NCBI GenBank assembly: GCA_903931645.1
Contig: CAIZDF010000018.1
Span: 1 to 11,722, forward strand
Source of the DNA: an uncultured Tolumonas sp.
GTDB taxonomy: Bacteria > Pseudomonadota > Gammaproteobacteria > Enterobacterales > Aeromonadaceae
DNA: 11,722 nucleotides
Direction of reading: 5' to 3'
A program made the translations under genes and the position numbers. The notes beneath the pieces are model-generated. The model saw only the letters and a list, made by a program, of their open reading frames with translations. It searched no databases and was not told the origin of the DNA. Within the stretch, counting starts at the first letter, position 1, and every line of letters starts with the position of its first letter. This document shows positions 1 to 6,178 of the stretch, piece by piece.

Positions 1-60
1 ATCGAGCTGCATGGATGGCTCCCAAGAAAAGGGAGTATAAGATCACAATTCGATCTGTAG
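1..60 (+). other. Possible C-terminal tail of an unidentified ORF (left-edge fragment)
   Basis: Frame 1 is open from the first base to a TAG at 58-60, giving 19 codons that end in GSIRSQFDL. The frame could be the end of a gene that begins outside the window. A transposase would fit, because just downstream the DNA changes abruptly into the inside of a broken chemotaxis receptor gene. I do not recognise the family, and 19 open codons can occur by chance. A small hairpin (CTCCC at 19-23, GGGAG at 31-35) lies inside it and has no T-tract. Bases 61-109 show nothing else recognisable. Confidence 0.2.
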
Positions 61-97
61 GTCAAAGCGTCTGAATTTGCTTAGAAAACGTTCATGA

Positions 98-262
98 TCT
101 CGCCCTGGCCATGTCACCAGTGAAATAACCACCAACGTTACAGCAATTAAAGATGTTGCAGATGAATTGGCTGATGATGCGGTTCAAGCACAGGAAGATG
201 CCTACAAACTACAAACGCATGCCGCTGATTTAAACAGCAAAGTCGCGCACTTTATTCTCTAG
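98..262 (+). pseudogene. C-terminal remnant of a methyl-accepting chemotaxis protein
   Basis: This frame runs from just after a TGA at 95-97 to the TAG at 260-262 and has no start codon. From about base 110 the translation (HVTSEITTNV, then IKDVADELADDAVQAQ, ending LNSKVAHFIL) has the heptad-like helix and the final V-x-x-F-x-L ending typical of the C-terminus of a chemoreceptor signalling domain. In intact receptors this segment forms the return helix of the cytoplasmic coiled-coil hairpin. Here only about 50 codons remain, and the transmembrane part, HAMP domain and signalling tip are absent. The codons before about base 110 (SRPG) do not fit the family, so a junction probably lies near 105-112. 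There is no CheR-binding pentapeptide at the end. The receptor call rests on pattern recognition, and the piece cannot signal by itself. Confidence 0.65.
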
Positions 263-285
263 CCAACAAGAATAACGCTGCTAAA

Positions 286-328
286 AAATGTAAAAGCCGA
301 CAAATTTTATTGTCGGCTTTTGTTTTTT
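286..328. terminator. Bidirectional intrinsic terminator
   Basis: A perfect 12-bp stem, AAAAGCCGACAA at 292-303 pairing with TTGTCGGCTTTT at 310-321, encloses a 6-base loop. On the plus strand it is followed by GTTTTTT (322-328). On the minus strand the stem ends in TTTT and is followed by ACATTTTTT (to 286). It can therefore terminate rightward transcription of the receptor remnant and leftward transcription coming out of recJ. Confidence 0.85.
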
Positions 329-388
329 AAACCATGCTTAATTTACGCTCTCTCATCTTTTGAAATGAAAAAGAAGAAACCGGAATTT

Positions 389-415
389 CCCCGCCGTTTA
401 TTGCGGGGCTTTTTT
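389..415 (+). terminator. Second intrinsic terminator, rightward, at the recJ stop codon
   Basis: The stem CCCCGC (389-394) pairs with GCGGGG (403-408) around an 8-base loop and is followed by C then six T (410-415). The polarity suits rightward transcription. On the minus strand the hairpin is followed by AAATTCC rather than a T run, so it should not stop recJ transcripts. The T-tract overlaps the recJ stop codon (414-416). It sits about 60 bases beyond the first terminator and may shield recJ from antisense read-through. The stretch between the two (329-388) holds nothing else I can support. Confidence 0.7.
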
Positions 416-2144
416 ACCTAATAGCAACGACCTGCTCGACCAATAATTGCACCGACCGCTGACCACGCCACTCATTGATATCCAACCGATAAACCAACTG
501 CACTTGCCAGACTGAGGCATCTGGCCAACAATTCAAATCAATATTAAACGCAATGGCATCCAAACGAGGTCCACCTGGTACTTCAACTTCCATTTTCAGA
601 TGTTTGCTCCCCACCAGTTTTTGGTGACGCAGATGGAATACACCATCGAAGCAAGGTTCAGGAAATGCTTGTCCCCACGGCCCGGCATTGCGTAACGCTT
701 CAACCATCTCCAGCGTAAACTCTTGCGCCAGTAGTTCACCGTCAGTTAATACCGTACCAGTCAGCTGTTCTGGAGTGAGCCATTCAGCCACCAGCGCAGT
801 AAATTTCTCACGGAAAGGTTCTAAGCTCGTTTTTGGCAACGACAGCCCAGCAGCCATCGCATGACCGCCATATTTACTGATCAACCCTGGATGCAGTTGA
901 TCTAAACGTTCCAGCGCATCACGCATATGTAAGCCAGGAATAGAGCGGCCAGAGCCTTTTAGTTCATCATCACTGCTTTCCGCAAACGCAAATACCGGGC
1001 GGTGATATTGCTCTTTGATACGCGACGCAACTAAACCTACGACCCCTTGGTGCCAATCATCCTGATGCAAAACTAAGGCCGCAGGTAATTCACCTTCCAA
1101 TGCTTTCAAACGCGATAACGTTGCCAGCGCTTCTTGTTGCATGCTGCCTTCAATGGCCTTACGTTCCTGATTTAAGGCATCCATTTGTGAGGCCAAATGA
1201 CGAGCGACGTTTTCATCGTTGGAAAGCAGACAGGCGATACCCATGGTCATGTCATCAAGACGCCCAACCGCATTCAGACGCGGGCCTAAAAAATAGCCTA
1301 AGTCATTGGCCGTAAGACGTGACAGTTCGCGCCCGGCCACTTCACATAGTGCCTTAATACCCGCCCGACATTTACCCGCACGAATACGCTGTAACCCCTG
1401 ATGCACTAAAATGCGATTGTTGTTATCCAGCGCCACCACATCGGCAACTGTACCAAGTGCCACCAGATCGAGATAATCAGCAACATTCGGTGCAGTAATG
1501 TTTTGCTGAGTAAACCAGCCGAGTTGCTGCAAATGACTTTTTAACGCTGCCATCAGATAAAACGCCACGCCAACACCAGCCAGATTACCTGAGCCAAATC
1601 CGCAACCATGCTGGTTCGGGTTCACTATTGCATCGGCTTGCGGCAATTCAGTACCGGGCAAATGGTGATCGGTGATCAATACCTTCATGCCCTGTTGGCG
1701 TGCTGTTTCGACACCCGCCAGACTGGAAATACCATTATCAACCGTGATCAGTAATTCTGCATTTTGCTGAGCCGCCAGCATGGCAATTTCCGGGCTTAAA
1801 CCATAGCCATATTCAAAACGATTAGGCACTAAATAGGCGACGTTTTGCGCGCCCATGGCACGCAAAGCCAGCGTCATTAAGGCTGTGCTAGTGGCGCCGT
1901 CGCAGTCAAAATCGCCGACGATAATAATTCGTTGTTGCTGCTGCAAAGCGTTGGTGAGTAACGCCAACGCTTGCGGTAAATCTTTCAGCCCTTGCGGGGC
2001 TAATAAATTACCGGCAGAGCGATTTAATTCATCGACATGCGTGATACCGCGGCTGGCATAAATCTGGCGTAAACGGGCAGGCATATCGGCAGGTAAAAAG
2101 GAGTCATCGACCTGTGGACGGCGGCGAAGTTTAAAAGTCATCAT
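414..2144 (-). CDS. recJ: Single-stranded-DNA-specific 5'-3' exonuclease RecJ
   Basis: RecJ degrades single-stranded DNA from the 5' end in recombination (RecF pathway), mismatch repair and base-excision repair. The protein is 576 aa, against 577 in E. coli, so it looks complete. The DHH phosphoesterase domain shows GDFDCDGATS (77-86), VDNGIS (135-140), the DHH triad at 159-161, ALGTVADVVAL (229-239) and GPRLNAVGRLDD (287-298). The DHHA1 nucleic-acid-binding part has GSGRSIPG (397-404) and GGHAMAAG (426-433). The rest, to about 576, corresponds to the OB-fold. The Asp and His metal ligands are all in place. The start is ATG at 2144, with a second ATG immediately after it; neither has a clear Shine-Dalgarno sequence. 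It lies 70 bases downstream of the DUF4139 gene on the same strand and is probably co-transcribed with it and xerD. In E. coli prfB follows recJ; here it does not. Confidence 0.97.
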   Translation of the reverse strand: MMTFKLRRRPQVDDSFLPADMPARLRQIYASRGITHVDELNRSAGNLLAPQGLKDLPQALALLTNALQQQQRIIIVGDFDCDGATSTALMTLALRAMGAQNVAYLVPNRFEYGYGLSPEIAMLAAQQNAELLITVDNGISSLAGVETARQQGMKVLITDHHLPGTELPQADAIVNPNQHGCGFGSGNLAGVGVAFYLMAALKSHLQQLGWFTQQNITAPNVADYLDLVALGTVADVVALDNNNRILVHQGLQRIRAGKCRAGIKALCEVAGRELSRLTANDLGYFLGPRLNAVGRLDDMTMGIACLLSNDENVARHLASQMDALNQERKAIEGSMQQEALATLSRLKALEGELPAALVLHQDDWHQGVVGLVASRIKEQYHRPVFAFAESSDDELKGSGRSIPGLHMRDALERLDQLHPGLISKYGGHAMAAGLSLPKTSLEPFREKFTALVAEWLTPEQLTGTVLTDGELLAQEFTLEMVEALRNAGPWGQAFPEPCFDGVFHLRHQKLVGSKHLKMEVEVPGGPRLDAIAFNIDLNCWPDASVWQVQLVYRLDINEWRGQRSVQLLVEQVVAIR

Positions 2145-2174
2145 GAATTATCTGTCAGAGTATTTGAGCTGGAT

Positions 2175-2196
2175 CTGCGGGCACGTTAGCCCGCAG
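2175..2196 (-). promoter_or_regulatory. Intercistronic stem-loop between the DUF4139 gene and recJ
   Basis: A perfect 8-bp GC-rich stem, CTGCGGGC (2175-2182) with GCCCGCAG (2189-2196), has a 6-base loop. It sits in the 70-base gap after the DUF4139 stop and about 30 bases before the recJ start. There is no T-tract on either strand, so it is not a standard intrinsic terminator. It could stabilise or process the polycistronic mRNA, or reduce the level of recJ message. The role is inference; the palindrome is seen directly. Confidence 0.55.
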
Positions 2197-2214
2197 CAGT
2201 CTGATTAGCAAGGA

Positions 2215-3837
2215 TCAAAGATTATCGATCTGTTTGTCTTGCGGATAAGCAACCTGATAGCCGGTATCTAATGTCGCGGTTTTGCCGGCTGGTAACGGTA
2301 ATTCCCAACGCTGCACACCAGCTTGCTGATTCACATTTTGCTCTTTCGGTGCCGCAGTCCCATCTAACGTTGAAACCTTAATATCTTGCTGTTTGGAAAC
2401 TGGCCAGCTATCTAACACGGTCAGTGAGATCGGTTTCGGGTGGCCATTAATGGCTTTAAGTTGATAATGACGTTGCAGCGTTTGCTGTTTATTCAGCACT
2501 CCTGATTCACCGGCTTCATCTTTCAGCGTCTGCCATTCCAGTTTCACTGCATCATCAGCACCAAAACCCATCGCGATTTGATCTTTCGGGGCTAATAATG
2601 GCTGATCAACCCGACCTACTCTGACGCCATCACGTTGTAATAACCATTCCCCCGGCAACAGCGGTGTGGAGGACGGGTTTTCCACTCTGGCATACAGATA
2701 AGCATGTGAATCCAGACGCGGTACAGCCTGTAAATTCAGTGCCACTGGCCACTGCTGTTGCTGCAAGACGACCCGTTGCTTTTCTTCGCTGGAATTAACA
2801 TTGATTTTGCCAGGGATCTGATAAGAAACATGATATCCGCTATCAATCACCGTCGCCCGCTGCTCGGCTACCGGTGCAGCTGCCACCATCATTTCCGGCA
2901 TCGCCGCATCAGCGACGGCACCTGCAGATTTCATTAATGTGTTCCGAGGGACTGGGCGTTGATAATCAATCCACCAGCTGGAAAGTGCCGGAGGCTCTAC
3001 CGCTGCACTGGGTTGCAATGTCGAAAGAGTCAGCGCGACATTATCCCAATTTTCGCCGCTGTTTTGCTGCACATAGGCTGCTTGAGTGACGGCCAATTTA
3101 CTTTGCTGCGTATCAAGATTGGCGTCATAGACCGGATACCAACTGGCCTGATTCAGCTGGTAACTCAGCTTCATCGCTAACTTGCCACCCACCGATTGCA
3201 GATGTACCAAGGCAATTTTATTGTCCTGCTGACGATTATTGAGCTGCTCCAGTTCGCGCTGCGTCACCTCAATTTGCTGTTTCAGGGTGCGGATATCACG
3301 TGCCAGCGCGACTTTCGCCGCACCAATCTCTTTCATCCCGGCACCCAGCGTCTGCCAACCCGCACGCCATTGCGTAACCGAATTAGCCTCTGTGTTCTTC
3401 TCTGTTTTCGCTGCCCCACCTTGTTCTGCCAGTTTTTGCAGATAGGTTTGCTGAGTGTTCAGTGCCAACTCATCGGCTTGTAATAATGCTTGCTGATCCA
3501 ATTGCGCGGTCAGCTTATCTTGTAATTCTTTTGCGCGTGGCAACACCAGTTCGCTGCGTACCTCATTTTTGAGCTCGACACTCGCCACTGAACTGCCTTT
3601 ATCGCCACTGCCGGTGATCCGCAGTGAATTTTCATCCAGCGTGGATGGTAAGCCGGCGACCAGAACTGTCTGCGGCCCAGCGGGTAATTCAACCGTAAAC
3701 GTTCGCGTGACCGTGGCCGAGGAAGGGTAAACCGTTACCGCAGCGATCTGGCTCTCAACAACTTGTTCCGCCATCGCGGATGACACCATTAACGCCAACA
3801 GACTTAATGAAAATACGCTAATTGCTTTATTCGACAT
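2215..3837 (-). CDS. Exported DUF4140/DUF4139 domain protein (MuiA-like), function unknown
   Basis: The 540-aa protein starts with a signal peptide (MSNKAISVFSLSLLALMVSSAMA), with likely cleavage after AMA at 23, so it should act in the periplasm. Residues about 28-95 (IAAVTVYPSSATVTRTF, LPAGPQTVLVAGLP) fit the N-terminal DUF4140 domain. Residues about 100-215 are Gln/Glu/Lys-rich and read as a two-part coiled coil with a gap near 140-160. From about 222 onward it fits DUF4139: SYQLNQASWYPVYDANL, ENWDNVALTLST (262-273), and a closing WELPLPAGKTATLDTGYQVAYP. A Met/Ala/Pro-rich linker at about 300-328 interrupts the domain. I find no cysteine in the whole protein. The start is supported by GGGAG 7 bases upstream. 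It follows xerD by 26 bases and precedes recJ, the place where E. coli has dsbC. The biochemical function of this family is not established, and no enzyme motif is visible. Confidence 0.88.
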   Translation of the reverse strand: MSNKAISVFSLSLLALMVSSAMAEQVVESQIAAVTVYPSSATVTRTFTVELPAGPQTVLVAGLPSTLDENSLRITGSGDKGSSVASVELKNEVRSELVLPRAKELQDKLTAQLDQQALLQADELALNTQQTYLQKLAEQGGAAKTEKNTEANSVTQWRAGWQTLGAGMKEIGAAKVALARDIRTLKQQIEVTQRELEQLNNRQQDNKIALVHLQSVGGKLAMKLSYQLNQASWYPVYDANLDTQQSKLAVTQAAYVQQNSGENWDNVALTLSTLQPSAAVEPPALSSWWIDYQRPVPRNTLMKSAGAVADAAMPEMMVAAAPVAEQRATVIDSGYHVSYQIPGKINVNSSEEKQRVVLQQQQWPVALNLQAVPRLDSHAYLYARVENPSSTPLLPGEWLLQRDGVRVGRVDQPLLAPKDQIAMGFGADDAVKLEWQTLKDEAGESGVLNKQQTLQRHYQLKAINGHPKPISLTVLDSWPVSKQQDIKVSTLDGTAAPKEQNVNQQAGVQRWELPLPAGKTATLDTGYQVAYPQDKQIDNL

Positions 3838-3863
3838 TATGTTCTCCCGTACTTAATCCGGCG

Positions 3864-4757
3864 TTATGCGCGCGGATGATGTTCCTGATGTAATTCTTGC
3901 AAACGTGCCTGCGCTACATGGGTATAGATCTGCGTAGTCGAAAGATCCGAGTGGCCGAGCAGCATCTGCACAACACGTAAATCAGCACCATGATTCAATA
4001 AATGTGTGGCAAAAGCATGTCGCAGCGTATGCGGTGACAGATCAGAATTAATATTGGCCCGCACTGCATAGAGTTTAATGCGATGCCAGAATGTCTGGCG
4101 GGTCATATGCTGCGCACGGTTAGAGGGAAACAGCACATCCGATGATTGTTCATGCAGCAGCGTCATACGCCCTTCGCGCATAAAACGCTGGATCCAGTAT
4201 TGCGCCTCTTCGCCTGTTGGCACCAGGCGGTCTTTATTGCCTTTGCCAGTAACCCGTACATACGCCATGTTAGACGCCAACTGATGGATTTGCAGGCTCA
4301 CCAATTCGGTAACACGCAAGCCAGTGGCATACAGCAGTTCCAGCATCGCTTTATCACGTAACTCAATAGGGTCTTGCACGCGCGGCTCAGACAACAGCGC
4401 TTCCACCTGCTCCTCGCTGATATCTTTCGGTAAACGTAATGGTAGTTTAGGACCATCCAACGCCACGGTTGGGTCATCGGCCCGTAACTGTTCGCGAATT
4501 AAAAATTGGTAAAAACGGCGCAACGCGCTGAGTAAACGCGCGGTTGACGTTGCCTTAAAACCTTGATCGATCCGCCATGCCAGATAGTTATGCAGCAACA
4601 AGGTATCAAGCGTTAGATAAGAAGAAGCCTTACTGTCGAGCCAGTCATTCAGCTTATAGAGATCAGTCCGGTAGGAAGAGATGGTGTTATCGCTCAACCC
4701 GCGTTCCAGCCATAACATATCCAAAAACTGCTCAATCAGAGGATTATCTTGTTTCAT
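3864..4757 (-). CDS. xerD: Tyrosine site-specific recombinase XerD
   Basis: XerD works with XerC at dif sites, under FtsK control, to resolve chromosome dimers. The proposed start at 4757 gives 297 aa beginning MKQDNPLIEQFLDMLWLERG, aligning with the 298-aa E. coli protein start. The N-terminal SAM-like DNA-binding domain spans about 1-105 and the catalytic domain about 110-297. The catalytic residues are all visible: R148 (TGLRVTEL), K172 (TGKGNKDR), H243 and R246 (HTLRHAFATH), H269 (LLGHSDLS) and nucleophile Y278 (TTQIYTHV). The C-terminus ends HHPRA as in E. coli. The frame stays open up to 4934, but that extension would run into the divergent fldB gene and looks unlike XerD, so it is rejected. 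A weak AAAGG lies about 12 bases before the start. It is probably the first gene of a xerD-DUF4139-recJ unit. Confidence 0.97.
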   Translation of the reverse strand: MKQDNPLIEQFLDMLWLERGLSDNTISSYRTDLYKLNDWLDSKASSYLTLDTLLLHNYLAWRIDQGFKATSTARLLSALRRFYQFLIREQLRADDPTVALDGPKLPLRLPKDISEEQVEALLSEPRVQDPIELRDKAMLELLYATGLRVTELVSLQIHQLASNMAYVRVTGKGNKDRLVPTGEEAQYWIQRFMREGRMTLLHEQSSDVLFPSNRAQHMTRQTFWHRIKLYAVRANINSDLSPHTLRHAFATHLLNHGADLRVVQMLLGHSDLSTTQIYTHVAQARLQELHQEHHPRA

Positions 4758-4835
4758 TACTAATTTGTTACCTTTGTTGGCGATCCGCGCTGCACTTTTG
4801 TAACATGGAATCCATTTTGTTGTCTGGAAATCATT
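4758..4835. promoter_or_regulatory. Divergent xerD/fldB intergenic region with a short palindrome
   Basis: These 78 bases separate two divergent start codons and must hold both promoters unless they lie inside the genes. I find no convincing sigma-70 box for either gene. TTGGCG near 4777 followed 16 bases later by TGTAAC is a weak candidate for fldB. An 11-base perfect inverted repeat, ATGGA-A-TCCAT, lies at 4805-4815, 20 bases before the fldB start, and could be an operator or chance. In E. coli fldB belongs to the SoxRS regulon, but I cannot identify a SoxS site here. Confidence 0.3.
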
Positions 4836-5351
4836 ATGCAAATTGGTCTGTTTTACGGCTCCAGCACCTGTTACACCGAAATTGTAGCGGAAAAAATCCA
4901 ATCTATTCTGGGTGCTGATCTCATCACGATCCATAATCTTGCCGATACGCCTGTCAGCAAAATGGCCGACTACAGCATTCTGTTTTTAGGCATTCCAACC
5001 TGGGATTTTGGTGAGATTCAAACCGATTGGGCCAATAACTGGGATGTGATCGATGAAGTCGATCTCAGCGGTAAAATCGTGGCGTTATTTGGTCTGGGTG
5101 ATCAGGGAACCTATGGCGAGTGGTTTTTAGATGCAATGGGGTTATTGCACGACAAACTGCTGGCCAAAGGCTGTCAGATCGTGGGTTACTGGCCCAATGA
5201 AGGCTATGAGTTTGACGCTTCGAAAGCCTTGGTTGCCGATGGCAGCTATTTTTGCGGGCTGGCGCTGGATGACATCACGCAATATGAACAAACCGACGAG
5301 CGCCTGCAAAAATGGCTGCCACAAGTGTTAGAAGAGATAACCCAGCTTTAA
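4836..5351 (+). CDS. fldB: Flavodoxin FldB
   Basis: This is a long-chain flavodoxin, a cytoplasmic FMN-binding one-electron carrier. At 171 aa it compares with 173 in E. coli FldB. The phosphate-binding loop is YGSSTCYTE (7-15), the first isoalloxazine loop is GIPTWDFGE (52-60, with W56), and the second is [13 protein letters not shown] (85-97). The DFGE and [13 protein letters not shown] segments and the ending resemble FldB more than FldA. The start ATG follows a weak TGGAAA. Its divergence from xerD is the E. coli arrangement. Its stop codon is only 7 bases from that of convergent trmN6. E. coli fldB is induced by superoxide through SoxS; whether that holds here cannot be read from the sequence. 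Confidence 0.95.
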   Translation: MQIGLFYGSSTCYTEIVAEKIQSILGADLITIHNLADTPVSKMADYSILFLGIPTWDFGEIQTDWANNWDVIDEVDLSGKIVALFGLGDQGTYGEWFLDAMGLLHDKLLAKGCQIVGYWPNEGYEFDASKALVADGSYFCGLALDDITQYEQTDERLQKWLPQVLEEITQL

Positions 5352-5358
5352 TACCGCA

Positions 5359-6072
5359 TTACGCTGACATGCGCAGATAAAATTCATCAGCCAGCGCAAT
5401 AAATTCGGAAGAGTAACGATTATCGGTCTCGCGCAGACAAAGTTGCTCTTCCTCTGTTTCAGTTGCCTTGCGACTTAACAGCAATAACACCAGATTCGGT
5501 GTTTTGCCGCGTTTGGTTTCCACCAAACAGCGCCGCTGCAAATGCCAGCCCAGTTCACCCGCCAAGGTAATTAACTGCTCACCTTGTTCCACCGGCAACA
5601 CCAACGCCAGTTTTCCCAATGGCGCCAGCAAACGTTCAGCACTGTGTAGTAAAGCTGTTTGATCTAATTCACCGGTATGCCGTGCCCGCTGTCGCGCGGC
5701 GTCAGGCAGTGTCTGCCCATGCACAAAATAGGGTGGATTGCTGATGATCAAATCGTAATATGGCGCCTGAAAAGTACGGATATCATGCCGGATAATACGA
5801 ATACGCTCACGCCACGGAGAGCCGTTAATATTCTCCTCAGCCTGTTTCACTGCATCGCTATCTAATTCCACCGCATCAATTTGTACCTGCTGGGCCGTGC
5901 GTTGTGCCAGCATCAAGGCGAGAATGCCCGTGCCCGTTCCAATATCCAGAATACGTTTTGCCCCCATGACGGGCACCCAACTGCCGAGCACAATACTGTC
6001 AGTACCGACCTTCATCGCGCAGCGATCTTGTTCAATCTGAAACTGTTTAAAAGTAAAGCTATGACCGCCCAT
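5359..6072 (-). CDS. trmN6: tRNA1(Val) (adenine(37)-N6)-methyltransferase TrmN6 (YfiC)
   Basis: The enzyme methylates N6 of A37 in tRNA1-Val using S-adenosylmethionine. The 237-aa protein opens with FTFKQFQIEQDRCAMKVGTD (6-25), the characteristic family start. The SAM-binding glycine loop is DIGTGTG (43-49), an acidic residue follows in DAVELD (66-71), and the N6-adenine methyltransferase catalytic motif is NPPY (112-115). E. coli YfiC is 245 aa; the difference is mainly at the N-terminus. An in-frame TGA lies a few codons upstream, so ATG at 6072 is the furthest upstream possible start. The ribosome binding site is weak. It diverges from srmB, as in E. coli, and converges on fldB with no visible terminator between them. 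Confidence 0.93.
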   Translation of the reverse strand: MGGHSFTFKQFQIEQDRCAMKVGTDSIVLGSWVPVMGAKRILDIGTGTGILALMLAQRTAQQVQIDAVELDSDAVKQAEENINGSPWRERIRIIRHDIRTFQAPYYDLIISNPPYFVHGQTLPDAARQRARHTGELDQTALLHSAERLLAPLGKLALVLPVEQGEQLITLAGELGWHLQRRCLVETKRGKTPNLVLLLLSRKATETEEEQLCLRETDNRYSSEFIALADEFYLRMSA

Positions 6073-6116
6073 AAGGATCTTTCATCTTCCGAATTTTCAG
6101 TAACACTAAAATAGCT

Positions 6117-6172
6117 GCGAATTTTACGCCATACTTGCCTATAATGTGCGCCCTCATTTGTAAGTCAGGAAG
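6117..6172 (+). promoter_or_regulatory. srmB promoter -10 box and ribosome binding site
   Basis: A consensus TATAAT lies at 6140-6145 in the 106-base gap between the divergent trmN6 and srmB genes. The hexamer 17-18 bases upstream (around TGCGAAT) matches the -35 consensus poorly. Transcription would start near 6152, leaving a leader of about 27 bases. AGGAAG at 6167-6172 is a good Shine-Dalgarno sequence at suitable spacing before ATG 6179. The perfect -10 is seen directly; promoter activity is inferred. Confidence 0.55.
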
Positions 6173-6178
6173 TCGTTT

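Noticed and set aside
19..35. CTCCC/GGGAG hairpin near the left end as a terminator
   Set aside because: The stem is only 5 bp, no T-tract follows on the plus strand, and it lies inside an open frame.
130..138. Suspected missing residue in PilU Walker A because it reads GATGAGKST, not GATGTGKST
   Set aside because: The catalytic GKST is intact and the Ala/Thr position before it varies in P-loops, so no loss of function is implied. (130-138 are protein residues; the DNA lies near 9140-9166.)
365..421. 18-codon ORF starting MKKKKPEF on the plus strand beside recJ
   Set aside because: It runs straight through the terminator hairpin, has no Shine-Dalgarno sequence and is short enough to be chance.
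4577..4918. 113-codon plus-strand ORF across the xerD N-terminus and the fldB start
   Set aside because: It overlaps two well-supported genes in other frames and its product looks random.
4758..4934. 59-residue N-terminal extension of the XerD reading frame
   Set aside because: It would overlap the first 33 codons of divergent fldB, has no resemblance to XerD, and the internal ATG at 4757 aligns with the E. coli XerD start.
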